A stretch of DNA of 64,000 nucleotides, from assembly GCA_020881915.1 (NCBI GenBank), contig JAJFPB010000003.1, positions 1,674,001 through 1,738,000 on the forward strand, in the 5' to 3' direction. Of this stretch, positions 12,313-25,324 are shown piece after piece. The stretch comes from Paramyrothecium sp. XJ0827. Lineage: Eukaryota; Ascomycota; Sordariomycetes; Hypocreales; Stachybotryaceae. The translations under genes were made by a program, and so were the position numbers. The notes beneath the pieces were generated by a model that saw only the letters and a program-made list of their open reading frames with translations, was not told the DNA's origin and did not search any database. Every line of letters starts with the position of its first letter. Position 1 is the stretch's first letter.

Positions 12313-13991
12313 ATGGCTTTGAGGTTGGTAACCGTCTTCATCTACGGCCTGACGACGTGTGCCGCTCAAGGTCCCACTGGGTCGCCCATTCAAGGCGACT
12401 ACACCGGCCGTTATCGTCCTCAAGTTCACTTCTCCCCTCCTCAATCCTACATGAACGACCCAAACGGGCTTTTCCTCGATGATAGCACAGGTATCTGGCA
12501 CTTATACTACCAGTACAATCCCACAGGCATCACTGCTGGCAACCAGCACTGGGGGCACGCAACATCCAGCGACCTCTATCACTGGGAGAACCAGCCCATT
12601 GCTATCTCCCCTCCTGAGGACAATGTTTTCATTTTTAGCGGAAGTGCCGTAGTCGACAAAGAGAACACCTCTGGCTTTTTCCCTGACCAAGCAAATGGAG
12701 TGGTTGCCATATACGTGAGCACATGGATGCGCACCCTTATAACTATACCGAAAAGTTGCTAACTGAAAGAAAGACTCTTGCCGGCCCTGATACCCAGACA
12801 CAGGCAATAGCCTACTCTCGGGATGGTGGCTACACCTTCACCCCATATGAGAATAATCCCGTTATTCCTAGCAGCTCAGACCAGTTCCGCGACCCCAAGG
12901 TCATCCGATACCAAGATGAGTGGGTTATGGTTGTGGCTTGGGCGCAGGAACTCAAAATCGGCATCTATACGTCGTCAAATCTGAAAGACTGGACGGCAAC
13001 AACTAACTTCACAGTCTCGGATCCTATCGGTGGGCAGTGGGAATGCCCCAACATGGTCCGCATGCCCTACCAGGATGACCAAGGCACATGGCACGATGAC
13101 ACTTGGCTCATGTTCATCAGCATTAGCCCTGGTGCTCCGCTCGGCGGATCGATCAGCATGTACTATCCAGGGACTTTCAACGGCACTCACTTCGAACCCG
13201 TCGACACGACTGTCCGCATTGCAGACTTCGGCAAGGACAATTATGCCGGCCAGTTCTTCTACGGGACGCCAGACAACGAGCATTCCGTCCAGATCGCCTG
13301 GGCTTCGAACGGAGACTATGCTGGCGACGTGCCGACAGCAGACGAAGGCTGGCGAAGCGCCATGACTGTGCCTCGGCAGACGCACCTCGCCAAGCTCGGT
13401 GGCTCAGGGTGGAAGCTCGTTTCCGCACCATATAATTTAGATCCGGTCAGAGGTTCGCAGTTGGCTTCGACAGAAGACCTAGTAAGCGACCAACTCAATG
13501 TGGACTTTTCTGGAGTAGCCTCGAATGCTATTTATTGGGAAGTCGACGTGACGGGCATCCCCCAGTCTGGAGCTTCGACGGCTGCGACATTGAACTTCAC
13601 TTTATCGACCTCCAGTAGTGGGGAGAGGGTTGATGGCTTCTCCCAATTCAGCGGCGACTACCCTTTTACTTTGGACAGGAGTGGAGCCAAAGGTTTCGAG
13701 AACCAAGCCTTCATGAGCACGGACACCTTCACCACGAACAGCCCGCCCAACGCAGGTTCATGGAAAATGAGCGGCATCATGGACAGGTCGATCGTGGAGA
13801 TCTTCCTCAATGGTGGCCTTGAGAGTGCAACAAGCCTTTTCTTCACAAATGAGCCCTTGCACACTTTGACACTGAGCACGTCTGATTTCCCAGATGGAGT
13901 ACGCGCGACTGCGAGGGTGTACGAATTGAACAGTGTCTGGACGGCAGGAAATAAGGTGAAGGGCAGGGCACATAGGGAGCTTCGCGCCTAG
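12313..13991 (+). CDS. Secreted glycoside hydrolase family 32 (invertase/exo-fructosidase)
   Basis: Hydrolyses terminal beta-fructosyl bonds in sucrose or fructans outside the cell. Exons 12313-12714 and 12774-13991 (intron with a GCTAAC branch site and a GAAAG acceptor) give 539 aa. A hydrophobic N-terminal signal peptide probably ends after about residue 18. The three GH32 signatures are present: YMNDPNG with nucleophile Asp49, FRDPKV with Arg173-Asp174, and WECPNM with acid/base Glu224. The five-bladed propeller is followed by a C-terminal beta-sandwich-like region. Several N-x-S/T sites fit a secreted glycoprotein. Whether it prefers sucrose, inulin or levan cannot be told from sequence. 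It converges on an MFS transporter gene. Confidence 0.93.
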
Positions 13992-14348
13992 CATTCTTTG
14001 AGGAGCAGGCAAGGCCTGGTGAGTGCACCCGTGCACCCCAGAACGCTTGACTACAAGCATGTACAACATTGTTCAATACCTGATCGCAAAATTATTGTGT
14101 TAAATATGGTCGATAGCTCTCATGAGCTGGTTTGGTAGTTTCCAAATAGCGAATGTAGGAACGAGGTGACGCAGCGAATTCTATCAAGTACTGCGCATTG
14201 TGCCGGACTTCAATAAGATGCGGCAGCCCAGTAGTATAATCAAGACAAAGTCAGGACCGAGATGAGCTTGAATCATACCTTGCTATGTTGGTAGGGGGCA
14301 TCTCCACAACTGCGCTTATTGAATATACTCGATAGCAGTACTCGAAAT
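13992..14348. other. Intergenic region between convergent GH32 and MFS genes
   Basis: A 357 bp gap between two stop codons, presumably holding both 3' untranslated regions. Nothing else was recognised. Confidence 0.5.
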
Positions 14349-16289
14349 CTATTGTCCAGTACCTGGGACCAATACTGCTTCCCTCTTTGCTGCCCTGTAA
14401 GCTATTTCCTCGTCAACTAAATTTTGTCGCTGCTCCGCAAGGCCGATCCTGTTGCGACGGTAGGCGCCCAAAGCAAGTACGACTGAAATACCAGAGACGA
14501 CCGCAGCCACCATCATGCCTCTGCGGAATGATTCCGAGTAGGCCAAGGTTATGGCTCGCTGCTGCTCGGAGGAGAGCTGTACGTCCGCCTTCCCGAGCCT
14601 CGCGCGATCTTCCGGACTGACTATTCCCTTCATGTATTTCTCAACTTCGGTCGCGAGCTGAACAGTTGACATGGAAATCCCCAAACTTCCCCCGAGAATT
14701 CTTAGCTGCGCTAGAATCCCTTGCGCCGGCGCTACCATTTGTCAGCAATTATCCTCTTAGCCAGCACGAAGGTGAGAGTTAAATGCCGTACCGTGATCAC
14801 GAATGGGTGCCTCGAAATTTGGTAGCATAGTCGCGGCCGTCGTAGCAAAGCCAAATCCTATGCCGGCAAATGTGAGAAAGCCGAGCGCTTTAGCATCGTC
14901 CTCTTGTCCAGAAACTGTGCTCAAAAGGCCGCAGCTGAGGGTCATGAGGCACGCGCCGACGAGCAGAGACTCAAAGAGACGATTCTTCGTGGCGTTGATT
15001 CCTCCGCAAACTACTGTACCGAGAGCTGTGGTTCCTAGCATAGGGAGCAGCATGACGCCCGCCATGAGTGCGCTCTTCTGACTCACGACTTGCGCTCTCA
15101 GGGGGAATGAAAACACAATCAACAGGTAAGGGAAGCCCAAGAAAAGAGTCGTCGCCGCAGCCGTGCTGTAAGATCGATTTCTGAACAAATTTATGGGCAA
15201 AATCGGAACGATGCTGTGCGCAAACTTTTCCTCAATCACAAAGCTCCATCCCGCAACACCAAGCCAACAGAGCAGGCCGGTAGCCAGCGGTGCGAGGAAG
15301 ACGGCTTTGTTCCAGACGCTACCGAGTGCTTCGGCCTCCCCAGCGTTTTGGAAGGCAAACACAACCAGAACAGCTGCGGCAATCACGAGGAAAGATCCGA
15401 AATAGTCGAATTCCCTCCACTTGCGCTTCTCAATATCCGGAAGATGTTCTGATTTGGGCCACATCATGAAGAAGAGGCACATTGAGATAAAGCCGATAGG
15501 CCCACTAAATAGATATTCAGCATGAAATTCACTTTTTGAACAGCCAAGGGAGGTATACATACTTGATGAAGAATACCCATCTCCAGCTAGCATAGTTTGT
15601 CAGGATGCCACCTACCACAGGACCGAGCAGACCAGATCCAGCGACAACAAGACCTATAACAGCTCCCATATATTGTTTGACATTTGCGGGGCAAAGCTCT
15701 GGTAGTATGATCATAGACAGTGAATATAATCCTAGTCGCCAATGATGAGCCATTGATGCGCATAGAAATCAGTGCCGAGATCGAGAACATACCAGAACCT
15801 CCAATGCCCTGCAACACCCGAAAGGCAATGAGCTGTTCAAGATTTCGTGCAAACCCACAAGCGAGTGAGAAGGCGAAGAAAAGAATGTAGGCTGCAATGA
15901 AGGCATTCCGTCGCCCAACAACATCAGAAATTCGCGAAAATGTGACGGCGCAACCGAGGTATGCCAAAGTGTAGGTTAACGCAACCCATTTGACCGAGTA
16001 GGTGGCGCCGAAGTCGAGACCAATGCTGTACAGGCTTGTTGCAACAATTGATGTGTCGAGAAGGGATAATAGTAAGCCAAGGCAGATACTGGTACAACTG
16101 AGTGAGCAAGATGAAGCTCGCGGCAGAAGCAGCGGTCATGGGTGCTACTCACCCAACGCAGAGGAGCCAAAAGCGCAGGGGAGGCACAGATGCCTCCTTG
16201 AGCTGGCCCTCTATGGGGGTTCTGTTTCCATTCGCGACATCATCGGCCAAAACAGAGGCTGTGTTTTCTTTCTCTTGGTTCCCCGTCAT
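14349..16289 (-). CDS. MFS transporter, probable 14-TM drug:H+ antiporter (DHA2-like)
   Basis: Plasma-membrane proton-driven exporter by family; the substrate is unknown. Five exons (16289-16153, 16088-15793, 15731-15563, 15504-14792, 14731-14349) keep frame through four 58-64 nt introns and give 565 aa. Supporting motifs are an MFS motif A-like FSRISDVVGRRNAF after the second membrane segment and the antiporter motif C-like GSGLLGPVVGGIL. The first helix carries LLLSLLDTSIVATSL, typical of DHA2 multidrug/toxin pumps. The long series of hydrophobic segments and the FDYFGSFLVIAAAVLVVFAF stretch suit a 14-helix protein. A short hydrophilic N-terminus precedes it; the start at 16289 is the nearest ATG that splices in frame. 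It faces the GH32 gene but does not look like a sugar porter. Confidence 0.88.
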
Positions 16290-17711
16290 GGCTCGGCAGG
16301 AATGGAAGCCAAGACTCAGAATCGGAGAATGGGAGGCGAGACATCCGGCCTAAATAGACGTAGACCGTTGACTGGTTGAATGCAGCTCCCATAAGCATGT
16401 GGCCTAGCAGGGGTAGCACCCAAGAAGAGGTCTAGATCTGAATGTGGCGACTGGAACAGGCAGGCGACGGCAACGGGCCAATTGCTTGTGTGCTGCTCGA
16501 TGATTTTCAGATAGAAGGGGAAGGCCAATTCCACCCCAAGCGCAAGAACAAATTCGACAGAACAACAACGAGTCGGGCTTCACTCAAGTCTGGCGATGAA
16601 GATCCGGCGCATCCCATGGAATCAAATGCACAAATGCACTGCTGTTTCGATGGGCAGCGCACTGCGGATTGGCTGGCGCTAAGTGAGGTATCCCAGAAGA
16701 CACAGCTGCAAGTTCTGAATGTGAGCCATGCTTACACCAGTGCAGCGGTGCACCGGGAGATGCGAACGGTGTGATGGGAGATGTGCCCGTGTAAGCGGTT
16801 GGAGGTCTTGGGCCTGTTCCTCGCTTTCGCACTCGGCCACCCCCGGCGACCCACCTGTGGGGGCATGTTGATGGGGAAACTGGGATGGAGGAAGCCTCGA
16901 CCTCAACTTGCAGCTTTGCCGACAGAATCCCGCATAGAATTAACGCCACATCACAAACACCAGCAACCTTGAGCTTGCACTTGTTCGTATGGCAATAGCA
17001 GGATGCCTCCAGACCTCTTGGACGATTGTCCGGCGCCAACTTCGTGGAGCTATGGATTCAAAGGCCTGTCCAGTGGAGAGTCCCTATGACATGCAAGGCA
17101 GGGCTGGGAGTTTCAAATCCGACTTTGCAACCGATTCATCCTTTACACCCAGGCGTCGATCTTCGTTGCACATCGTAAAAGTCGCGTCTCAAGACTACCA
17201 GAAAGGCGAGACCAAAGATTCTTCGTCGTCACTTGGTTTCAGGAATAAGGTACCTTGCTTCAAGGCAGTCATCGGAGGTCGGAAGTACCTAGCCTTACCT
17301 AATATGCGGCACGGTACCTACCTTACCTTAAGGTACCTTAGCCTCGCCCTCTTCGCCATGCCTTACCTGTGAAGCTGCGTCCTGACTCAGCATTCTCAGC
17401 ATTCGTGTTGGTCGCCATCAGCGCCTTTGATCGCATCTACACCTAAAGTGCATCTTGAAAAGAAGTATTTTTCAAGCATAATCCCCATCCCTGCTTACGG
17501 TACGCACTCACAGCTCTATTTCCTCGTTTGTGACATTAGGTCTGATTTTACCTTGGGAGCTCGTGCCCATTCACACCCCTTGCTGGTCCCTTTCGTTTAC
17601 CCCACCGACGTCAGGCAAACAGCATTGCATCACACGGAGCTCGCGGCTGACGGTGAAAACTCATAGCGCTTGATTCGCGGCCGCGATTGTTCGTGCTTGC
17701 AAACAGTCGAG
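16290..17711. other. Intergenic region between MFS and ULA1 genes
   Basis: Divergent promoter region of about 1.4 kb. Reading frames are short and overlap on both strands. Positions 17247-17340 hold a dense group of GGTACC-type palindromes, including AAGGTACCTT (17247-17256) and TACCTTAAGGTA (17324-17335). No gene is supported. Confidence 0.5.
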
Positions 17712-19615
17712 ATGGCAGACATCATGTCACAGACGCCGCCAGTCCTTCATGGCCCGTCCGAGAAGGAAAGGAAGTACGACCGTCAGCTCAGGCTCTGGGC
17801 TGCTACTGGCCAGTCTGCCCTCGAGTCGGCCAACATCCTCTTGGTGAACTCAGGTGCTGGCACGGTCGGCGTCGAAACTCTCAAGAACTTGGTCCTCCCA
17901 GGTTCGTCATCCAGACTGCAACTCCCGGCAGCTTCTCTCTGTGCTCATCGCTTACCCTACCATTCCAGGCATAGGGCGCTTCACCATTGCTGACGATGTT
18001 ACCGTTGGTGACGCCGATCTTGGTGTCAATTTCTTCCTCGACGAGTCGACCCGGGGTAGGTCCAGGGCCGAATGCTGCACCGAACTGTTGCTCGAGCTGA
18101 ATCCCGATGTGCAAGGTGACTGGTTTCCCAAAACCCAGGTATGTAGCTGCGTTACTTAGCTGCAAATTGCTGCCTACCATGACGTCTGTTAACCAAGTCG
18201 TACAAAGTCGCCAATGGATCTCGAAACTATACTCAGCGACTCCCCCGTCTTCACAATCATCATCTACACACTCCCCCTCGAGCCGGAGCGGTTGCGGCTC
18301 ATTGAGAACTATGCCCGTCAGCATGCAACCCCGGCCATTGCCGTCCACTCCGTTGGTTTCTACTCGTACTTCAAAGTTAACCTACCTAGTGTGTTTCCCA
18401 TCGTCGACACTCATCCCGACGAAACAGCAACTACAGATCTCAGGCTGCTCGATCCATGGCCGGAGCTGTCAGAGTTTGCTTTGACACTAACTCAAGACAT
18501 GGAGAATTTGAATGCGCATGACCATGGGCACATCCCGATGCTCGCCATCCTGCTTCACTATCTTGACCAATGGAAACAAGCGCATGACGGAAGTTATCCC
18601 ATCAAGTATCAAGACAAAATTGCATTTCGTGACCTCGTGTCTAATGGGATGAGGAGGGACACTCCTGAAGGTGGCGAGGAGAATTTTGAGGAGGCTGTTG
18701 CCGCCGTCATGAAGCATGTTGTGGCACCGTCTCTGCCCAGCTCTCTGCGGCAAGTTTTTGACTATCAGCACGATGATGGCGTAAGTTTGGTCCGGGTTGG
18801 TGTTTGTCCGTTGCAGTGAATGGTCAACTTACACTTCGAGCAGGACCGCATCAGATCTAGCTTTTGGATCATTTCCGACGCCGTCAAGCAGTTCTATAAC
18901 AAACACAATCGCCTGCCAGTGCCTGGGGCCCTGCCCGACATGAAGGCGCAATCTAGCGTTTACATCAAGCTGCAAAACATTTACAAGGATAAAGCCCGTC
19001 AGGATGCCAACGAGATTCTGGCCACTGTCCGCAGCACTCCAGGTGGCGAAGAGGTTGACACGGCCGAAGTCGAGCTCTTCTCCGCCAATGCACGATTCAT
19101 CAAGCTCATAAATCCCGTCGACGCGCCGTCAATAACCTTGGAACAAATAGCAGGTATGGGATCTCTTCCTCTTTCCCTCCACAATAACAAAAAAGCTCCA
19201 AAAAATCATCTTGAAACTGCGTGGATAATCCGTGGCTTACAACCTTCACATCGGAATAGAAAGAGAGTTTGGTAATGATGAGTTTGCGGCCACGGCCGGC
19301 CCGGAGATGCCCATGTCACTCATTCCAATCTACCTGGCGCTTATTGCCACGTCGCATGTCCTGACAAACTCTTCTCAAGACATCATGACTTCAATCCGCA
19401 ATCGGGCTCCCGGAGCGGCAAATAATGTCCGGGTAGAACAGGCGGCTCAGGAGGTGGCGCGTGCAGCTGGTGGCGAGCTCCATAACATTTCCGCAGTGAT
19501 GGGCGGAATGGTTGCTCAGGAAGTGATCAAGATCATCACACGGCAGTACATCCCTGTTGACAACACGTGCATCTTCGACGGTATCGAGAGCCGATGTCAG
19601 GTCCTTCGACTATAG
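17712..19615 (+). CDS. ULA1: NEDD8-activating enzyme E1 regulatory subunit (ULA1/APP-BP1/NAE1)
   Basis: Pairs with UBA3 to activate NEDD8/Rub1 for cullin modification. Exons 17712-17901, 17969-18138, 18208-18780, 18844-19153 and 19260-19615 give 532 aa, the usual family length. The N-terminus has the E1 adenylation-fold signature ([20 protein letters not shown], then [22 protein letters not shown] and RFTIADD). The C-terminus has the family-typical [20 protein letters not shown] followed by a short beta segment ending at the stop. No catalytic-cysteine domain is apparent, as expected for the regulatory half. The last intron (19154-19259) is inferred because an in-frame stop at 19226 blocks read-through; its acceptor, GGAATAG, restores EREFGNDE. 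Confidence 0.92.
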
Positions 19616-22600
19616 CCCAACGCATCTAAAGCAACGATTGACCTTTGCCGGCGATCAGGGTGCGGGGAAGCAGTGGCAACCTCCTCCAACCGTGCCTGGG
19701 GAAACGATCACGGGATGTGTTTGGGGCAAGAGTTCTCGAAGCGTTGTTGGCCGGGGTGTGTTGTTACCCGTTCATGGCGTGTGAACATATCATGACAGAA
19801 ATTTGGGTGAGTCTCATGAGCAAGCAACAGCGGCCGGAGCATATCTGTGTAGGGAATCCCCGCCATCACCCCTCCTCCGAGCGCTAAGAAAAAAAGAAAA
19901 TCGGAGGAAGATTTGGGGAAGATGCACCCGGATGGAGCCGCCAACTCGACGATGTTGCAACCTTACTCCTCTGTGGAGCTGACACCGGACCGCAGGCCGT
20001 TAAGGAAAGTTATATGGCAAGGGATGGAGATATTTGGGAGCAGCCTACCAACCCGGTCCCAGCCTGGCTTAACCGGAACCAGAATTTGTACCTGCCACAA
20101 AGTGGGCACAAACTATGAATGAAGACGTTCGTGGCCGATCACGGATCGAGATGGCAAATCGAGTGGCTCGCTGTGCGCGTGAGTCTCGCAAAGGTGTCGT
20201 TCTTGCCAGTTCCGTTGCGGCGATTCATAGCATGGAGAGCGGGATGTTCGCATAGACCTTCAATGTTATTGGGAATAGAAGAAAATACAATAATTCACAC
20301 ACACCTGACCGCGCAATCCTAGTGTTTCAGAGGCATTAAGTAGCACCTTGGCTCATAGTCAAGAACAAGACACAAAACCAGGAAGACGGACCGAGCGGGG
20401 CAGCACTTGCAGTGGCATTGGAGACGGACCCGCTAGACGTTGATGGGACAGAAGGTACACGCACACGATAACCGCAAGGCCTGAAGGCTGGTCCGAGCAT
20501 CTTAAGGGACAGGCCAAACAATGCCTATACTAGGTGGAGCTCGATCAGGGGCTTGCTTAGGTGAACCAAACTTTGGTAGAGCGGGTGCAGGATGATAGCT
20601 CAAGGGAAGAGATTGCCAGGAACGACGGGAGGTCGGGGCCGCTGGCTTGCAAGAAGTTCAACGATCGACGAGGTTAAATCCGAGGAATGGGTCAGCTGGA
20701 CGAAGAAACACGAAGAGAGCGTCGCGGCAGAAACGCCGACACAGTCGACGAGAACAGGACATAGCTACAGATATTTTGTGTGCCAACGTAGAAGGGGACG
20801 CGGGCTTTGAAGGCGTTTGTAAGTGGCCGAGTTTCCCGCCGCCAACTGCTCATTGGATGAAAAGAGGGATCGAACGTATGTCCAACGATGTATGGCTGCG
20901 TGCCAACACGTGCCCGAACGGCAGGACAAAGCGCCGAATGAGAATGCAGGAAGACGAGCCGTAATCAACGTGTTCACCGTTTCTTTTCGAAGGTGTGCGG
21001 TATGTGCACAGCACGCATCACAGTCGCATCTGCGGCCCAGCAAAGCCAACTGCGCCGATGCACATGACCTGCGATGCCTGCCCAAGGTACGCAAACGCCG
21101 CCGCAAGGGCAAGGCCCTGGCAAAAGGCGGACGCCACAGCTTCGACTAACCTCCCCCAAGGCCGATCACTGCAGAGAACAGGCTGGGGTAGCGAGAGAAA
21201 AGGGGGGGATGGTCGACATCCATGGAGGAGGGCCTGGAGATGGAGATGCGAGGTGGGCAGATCGCTGGGTAGGAACTAGTCTCAGGCACCGCATGAAGCT
21301 AGAGGCGAGCCCTAGGCCTAGACACTCGGGTAAAGGGGACTTAGTCTTGGGAGATGGCATCGTGAGGAGTGGGGAGTGGTACTACTCCCATCGGTTGACG
21401 GATCACTACGCGAAGGACGGCCAGGCCGAAGAAGGGTGTAGGTTGGGACCAAGAAAAAAGAGAGAGCGGGTTTGAGTAGAGGGACGGGAAGCGAGCCGGA
21501 CAAGAAGCCAAGCCGATGCACACGGGATTGGTTGATGCCAGGGAGACTGCCGTGGGTCCCCCTTCTTGACTTGTCGACCTCTCCTATCACAGCGCTGATG
21601 GGGATCTCAGTGGAGCAGAGTGATGAACGGCAGTGGGATTGGAGGCGGCTGGACGGGATTGCGGGGTGCATAAGAGGTCAAACTGAATGTATGCGGCGGA
21701 GAAGTGACGATGGCATTATAGAGTCGCCTGTGGTTACTAAGGTCGAATATGCAAGACAGGGATGAGATATGATAGGACCAGGACGTCCGGAGAGACATCG
21801 TTTAAGTTCTGTCGAGCCGAACCAAATCGAGGTCGGCCGGACGAAAAGGATCAGATGATCATGCGGAAAGGTGATTGGGGGAAAGCGAAAGCTGGGGTGC
21901 ATCGAAATAGATTAAATCTGGAAAGGATGAGTCGTCCAACGCAACCATCCGACCAGCTACCGGACCTACCGTTATAGGCAAGGAGTCGAGTTCTGCTCAA
22001 CCATCCATAACCTAGTTTGGCAGGACTGGTTTGGGGAACGGCGCGTTTATGCAGGTCGCGCAGGGCACGAAGGATGGGCGTTTGTGCCGGGAACGACCAC
22101 GATCCCAAGATGGGAGCCGTTCCCTCGAGGCAAACGCGCCCGTCTTTGTGGAGAAGGAGGAGGAGTCGAGTGGAGCGAGCGTGGCCGTTCCAGACTGACC
22201 TTTGACGACGACGTATCCAACGTGGTTTTTTTGTGGATAACGCTACAAGCGAACGAGACCACATAGAGTCGAGCGGTTAGAAGTGGAGGCCGACAGGGCA
22301 GGGCCCAGCAGGTAGGACGGACGAGTGCCCAAGGTAAGGCAGGTTTGGGCGTATCATTCTACACAGGTACCAGATCTGAGACTCGGACGGTTCACCAAAT
22401 GGAATCGCATGCCGGATCGTCAAGCTGCCGGAGACGGAGACGGGCCAGCAGGCCGACGCCATGCGGTATTAAAATTCCAAGACACGACGAACGTGTTGCC
22501 CTTCCCGCGAGGTTGGCGGGAAATAAAGGAAATGAGACGACCCCGTGGCTTGAGGAACAGAATAAAGCCGCAAGCCATGCCGTACCAAGGCTGAAGGGCA

Positions 22601-25324
22601 AGACGAGAGAGCATCCGCAAGGTACGTACCTCCATGCCTTCCATCTGAGTCGATGCTCGCTCGCCCTGGTTCTGCCTCGGCCACCGGCCGGTACTCGGCT
22701 TGGACGACGTATGAAAAGAAGGGTGTCAATTTGGCTCAGGGAACCGTACCATAAAAAGAAGGCCTGTCACCCTGATTTGGTTAGCGCTACGGATAAGCGG
22801 TTAAAGTACCGGCACTGGTTAGCATTAATAGCCGCAATTGCCCCTGAAATCCAGGGAACACCCAGGCACCGGTTTTCCAACCGTGTACTAGTGAAGTACT
22901 GTCTGCAACTGTGGCTCTCCCATCTCCTACCTTAAGCTCAATGGACAAGCTTCACCTTGATGAACCACGTCTTGCCGCGGGCCTGTCTGCTGTATATTGC
23001 AACCCCAGTCCAAAGAACAGTCCAGACAAGTCTGCTCCTCTACCCATGTTTCGGCAAGTGATTCTTGTGCAAATGATGTAAAGCATATTGTCAAACGTAG
23101 GCATCAATTAGATTAGATCATCCGATGCCAGACCAACAACTGCTTGGCCGTTCTATTGTCATCCATGGTGCGGCCTCAATTCCTGTCGCGTCGCCCGCCG
23201 TCAACAAGCCACACCCTCTGAACGGGATGCTCGGGACAATGTTCCTGAGCACGCTCCACCGGTTAGTCTTCCAGGGGGATTGCTGTGGACCTACAAAGGG
23301 GACAGGAGTGGGCTGGCGCCAGAGTGCAGGAAAAGAAGTAGGGTGAAAAGAAAAAAAATCAAAGAAAGAAAGAGATGGGGGAAAAAGGACTAGAGAGGTA
23401 TCGACAGGGGTAAGTATCGAGCTGATGCTGTGTGGCCGACCGATTCGGCATATCACGACGCCTAATGGCACTTGCTGAATGGTCGTTGGTGGATTGTGGC
23501 CTGCATGATCTGCTTCTTTACGCCTGCTCTATCGACTCATCGTGGCGTGGCGCCCACACCTTTGTCTGGTCAGGCCCGTGGCCGTGGAGTGGAGTGGATG
23601 CACTACCTGACCGTCGCGCGTACCCGTAGTCGAAATGTCTTGTTGTCGGTGGTGGTGCCGGGTTGAGATACCAGGCGTGTACCTCCTACACGCCGGAGAC
23701 TATGCCACCCCATCGACCACGCCCCTTCCGTTTCTTGCCTAAGGCGACACCCCCCTCCTCAAGCCTTTTCATCCACCACTAGCGTTGCTTTCTGACCCTC
23801 CTTCTGCGCAACACTTCCTCCACAACCGGCTCTCGTTTGTTTCTCCAGGAAAAGCCTCATTTCCCCAGATTTGCTTCCCCATATCACTCCACGCCACACA
23901 TACAAACGCACACCCACCTGCGCCCACACGCACACCACCGTCATTCTTTCGACCAGTCATGGACTGCTAAACTTCTTCATTGCGCCCAGCCCATCCCGTC
24001 ATCCCGCCCGTCGGTCCGCCCTTGCTCGCGCCTTGATTATGTCAAGGCAAGCTCGGTAGTCAGCTTCGAGCGGTTTCACAAGCTGCTGCTGCGTCTGACG
24101 ACCTTGCATTTTCCCCAACCCCGGATATTCCTGATTAACATGGCAAAACGCGGCACACGACCTGGCATAATGCAACATTACGACACTTGGAATGCAGGAA
24201 TGAGAACCGAGGCAGAATGACAACGCATCCCTGCCCGCCGCCTCGCTTCTCCCCCAGATGGCCATGGTTGTCAACAGCCATGCCCGCATTCACCACCCGG
24301 TACCCGAGAACAGAACCCGTCGTTTATGGCTCCGACCACTCGGCCGTGCCGGCCTATGGGTCTTTTATGCTTGTTTCCCATGGACTTCTAACATTCGTTT
24401 GCCACCTTCCCGTGGCCCCCGTGTCCTCGGAGCCCATCCCCCACTGGGCCTCCCATAGCAAGATACGCGAGGTCGACAAGAATGGTCCTCACGGTTTGAT
24501 CGGTTGGGATCCTTCCTTGGGCGGTCCGCACAGACGTTACACAGGTTGCTCAAATCTTACCAGTGGTCGGGCTTACTTACACACACGGACATGGCTCACC
24601 AGCCGTATTCCCGGAGTATGGCCAACAAGCATATGCTGGGGTCCTGCTGATCGACACCATCAACGATCCAGCTTTGAGTCCTGTCGAGGTCAGCCATGGC
24701 ATTCACTTGAATAGCGCCGTTCATCTCGTGCATGGCCCCGCGGCTAGCACCGCCTGGTCCATCTCAGGAACAAAATCTCATGCTTCGACCCCTGTCTCGT
24801 CGGCCCAGTTTTACCCCAGGCCCTAGTTGCCCATGTTCCCTACCGAGTGCTTTGATGGGGCATGCCACTTCAATCTTACCCCATCCTGAAAATTTCTGGG
24901 GGACCCCTCTCGCGGGTTTGTTCGCAACTTCTCCGCTTCAACGGGGCGCCCCCAAACTTCCCACACCCTCCACTCCGTTCTTGATTGATCCTTGTCAGTG
25001 TCCATCCGCCGCTTCCCCACAAATGCAACTTCTCTGGCATCCATCCCTCTCGTGGCCATGACACTTCAAGCTATTATATCTTGCCGCTTCCCCATCCTTT
25101 GTCTTCTTCTTCACCGCATCTCATACTCTCCCACTTCTTCCAAGTTCGCCAGAAACTTGCTGAATACATATGCTTTCACACACACGACAACGTCTACACC
25201 TAACTCAACCAAGCTGTCGCTTGCTCTGTTTCTTGTCATACAGTGGTAGAGCTGTTTGACCTTATCCTCAAAGCCACCTTGGCCCCTGTACATATCTCTA
25301 CCTCCTTCACAAGCCCGTGCTAAA
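19616..25324. other. 5.7 kb gene-poor region upstream of the zinc-cluster regulator
   Basis: No frame here shows a domain or a spliceable family-like protein. The longest forward frames (21074-21475, 22345-22935, 24187-24714) are Arg/Pro/Ser-rich and overlap competing frames. By eye the forward strand is purine-rich at roughly 20.6-22.3 kb and pyrimidine-rich at roughly 23.7-25.3 kb. The second half resembles a long fungal promoter plus 5' leader for the gene at 25325, with several ATGs. One is a 26-codon open frame at 24140-24220 in good start context (TTAACATGGC). Confidence 0.55.

Noticed and set aside
19232..19260. Reading the ULA1 exon through 19226-19259
   Set aside because: An in-frame TAA at 19226 precedes it and no suitable acceptor joins in frame; the acceptor at 19259 restores conserved sequence.
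12313..19615. Secondary-metabolite or sugar-use gene cluster
   Set aside because: Only one enzyme and one exporter are accessory-like; the next genes are housekeeping, with no backbone synthase or pathway regulator nearby.
22345..22935. 196-codon frame in the gene-poor region
   Set aside because: Arg/His/Pro-rich composition changes along the frame, it overlaps several competing frames on both strands, and no domain or splice signals support it.
24187..24714. 175-codon frame upstream of the zinc-cluster gene
   Set aside because: Lies in pyrimidine-rich leader-like DNA; composition follows the base bias and no domain is present.
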